DNA of 64,000 nt, from positions 558,001-622,000 of the forward strand of contig CP023454.1 of NCBI GenBank assembly GCA_002356635.1. The letters are read 5' to 3'. A program made the translations under genes and the position numbers. How positions within the stretch are numbered: the stretch's first letter is position 1; each line of letters starts with the position of its first letter. Origin of the DNA: Rhodobacteraceae bacterium QY30 (GTDB lineage: Bacteria > Pseudomonadota > Alphaproteobacteria > Rhodobacterales > Rhodobacteraceae). This document shows, piece by piece, positions 63,034-64,000 of the stretch. The notes below the pieces were generated by a model that saw only the letters and a program-made list of their open reading frames with translations, searched no databases and was not told where the DNA came from.

Positions 63034-63600
63034 TCAGCTTTGGGGCGCGCGGAGGATGGTGACGATCGTGTCGCCGTATTTGCGCTGGTCGAGACGTTCG
63101 AACCCCGGAGGCGGGGTGGGGCTTGCGCTTTCTTCCCAGACGATCAGCGCCCCGGGGGCGAGCCAGCCGCCTTCGACGGCCGAGGCGAGGGCGGCTTCGC
63201 CGAGGCCCGCGCCATAGGGCGGGTCGAGGAACACGAGGTTGTAGCCGGGGCCGCGGTTCGGGCCGAGGCGGGTGGCATCGCGGCGCCAGACATCCGTGGT
63301 GCCCATGGCGCGCATGAGGTCGATATTGCGGCGCAGAAGGGCGCGGGCCGCTGTGCCGTCATCGACGAAAGCCACGCGGGCGGCGCCGCGGGACAGGGCT
63401 TCGAGCCCAAGGGCGCCGGTTCCGGCAAAAAGGTCAAGCACCCGTGCGCCCGCGACCGGGTTTCCGTAGCCGCCGTTCAGGATCAGGTTGAAGATCGATT
63501 CGCGCACGCGGTCCGTGGTCGGACGCAGATGCGCGGCCGGATCGCCCGCGCCCACATCGGCCAGTTTGAGGCCGCGCCGTTCGCCGCCGATGATGCGCAT
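63034..63600 (-). CDS. rsmD: 16S rRNA (guanine966-N2)-methyltransferase RsmD
   Basis: 188 residues from the ATG at 63600; a GTG one codon upstream is equally possible. Motifs: MRIIGGERRGLKL, LRPTTDRVRESIFNLI, VLDLFAGTGALGLEALSRGA (S-adenosylmethionine binding, about 54-73) and VFLDPPYGAGLGEAAL (catalytic NPPY-type motif). Methylates the small ribosomal RNA. Its start overlaps the stop of the upstream gene. Confidence 0.95.
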   Translation of the reverse strand: MRIIGGERRGLKLADVGAGDPAAHLRPTTDRVRESIFNLILNGGYGNPVAGARVLDLFAGTGALGLEALSRGAARVAFVDDGTAARALLRRNIDLMRAMGTTDVWRRDATRLGPNRGPGYNLVFLDPPYGAGLGEAALASAVEGGWLAPGALIVWEESASPTPPPGFERLDQRKYGDTIVTILRAPQS

Positions 63601-64000
63601 CACTTCATCAGGGCCTTGAGGTCGGTTGCCGGATCGGCGACGAGCGCGGGGTCGGGACTGCGGCCCGCCTCGATCAGGCGTTTTCCGATCATGTAGGCGC
63701 GCGGGTCGTTCATCGCATCGACGGCGAGCAAGGTCGTGCCGGCATAATACCAGAACGAGATGCCCATGGCATCGGGCCGGGTGATGACGCGGTCGTAGCC
63801 GCTGTTCAGGCCGGCAATCTGCAACTTGACGTCATACTGGTCGGACCAGAACCAGGGCCTGGCGACATAGTCGGTTTCGGCTCCGAGGATGTTTTCCGCG
63901 ACCCGTTCGGCCTGGTCGATGGCGTTGCCCACGCTTTCCAGCCGTATCCGCCCGCCCTTGTACGGAAAGGAGGCACAGTCGCCGGCGGCCCAGATCTGCG
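63600..64000 (-). CDS. FAD-dependent oxidoreductase (ferredoxin-reductase type), C-terminal part
   Basis: The 133 or so C-terminal residues; the gene begins beyond the right edge. Reading in from the edge: QIWAAGDCASFPYKGG (the second FAD-binding motif), RLESVGNAIDQAERVAENILG, then PWFWSDQYDVKLQIAGLNSGYDRVITR and the C-terminal FWYYAGTTLLAVDAMNDPRAYMIGKRLIEAG, the reductase C-terminal domain of rhodocoxin/putidaredoxin-reductase-like enzymes. These transfer electrons from NADH to a ferredoxin. The partner ferredoxin is not seen here. Confidence 0.85.
   Translation of the reverse strand, partial: QIWAAGDCASFPYKGGRIRLESVGNAIDQAERVAENILGAETDYVARPWFWSDQYDVKLQIAGLNSGYDRVITRPDAMGISFWYYAGTTLLAVDAMNDPRAYMIGKRLIEAGRSPDPALVADPATDLKALMK

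Overview
The window looks like a chromosomal segment of a free-living alphaproteobacterium of the Rhodobacteraceae (Paracoccus/Rhodobacter/Roseobacter type). The evidence is the high GC content, many four-base start/stop overlaps, and the family-typical gene sets: opgG-small gene-opgH-opgC, def-def-def-fmt, a flagellar cluster with motA and motB far apart, DUF6478, and an Irr-type iron box in front of mbfA. I see no phage, insertion sequence, CRISPR array, tRNA or rRNA. Most of the window is core chromosome.

Layout. (1) 1-3165, minus: capsule/Kdo block kpsT-kpsE-kdsA-phosphomannomutase (cut by the window edge). (2) 3289-6240: nhaA, an NlpE-like lipoprotein, a HutD-family protein and a GNAT. 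(3) 6456-10662: smc (TTG start), a 46-residue small protein and a conserved hypothetical. (4) 11049-12783, minus: a PatB/MalY-type aminotransferase followed by an L,D-transpeptidase whose 5' end is in a different frame. (5) 12879-16106: three tandem peptide deformylase genes (the third has lost catalytic residues), fmt, a small membrane protein and rnhA. (6) 16348-21069: osmoregulated periplasmic glucan operon opgG-opgI-opgH-opgC.

(7) 21156-40194: 18 contiguous flagellar and motor genes in three transcription units: motB-flgE-flgK-flgL-flgI (plus), fliF-fliH-fliN-fliP (minus) and fliL-X-motE-motA-Y-sltF-flhA-fliR-flhB-fliJ-like (plus). CtrA-like TTAA/G-N7-TTAA/G boxes lie 41-51 bases before the motB, flgE, fliF and fliL start codons, which suggests CtrA control. 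The two gene runs facing each other end at a strong bidirectional hairpin. The set is incomplete (no fliC, fliI, fliQ, fliE, fliG, fliM, flgBCDFGH), so the rest must lie elsewhere. Y, a 679-residue exported protein between motA and sltF, is the largest uncharacterised gene here.

(8) 40442-46499: mbfA with an Irr box, an AEC transporter, then a tightly overlapped run fghA-yaiI-HAD-ornithine cyclodeaminase facing an MFS transporter. (9) 46648-54483: zapE, an LLM flavoprotein, folC-accD, a pterin dehydratase, a CPBP membrane protease and ilvD. (10) 54464-56310: three poorly known genes coupled to ilvD. (11) 56388-64000: a FadH-type dienoyl-CoA reductase, a LysR regulator, an OmpA protein-GNAT-CinA-like minus-strand operon, map, an intergenic repeat, rsmD and the C-terminus of a ferredoxin-reductase-like flavoprotein.

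No wholly new multi-gene system is evident. The best leads are the unknown motor-operon proteins, the degenerate third deformylase, the frame-disrupted L,D-transpeptidase, the three-gene module after ilvD and the putative CtrA sites. All calls rest on reading the sequence and recalled family features; no database search was run.
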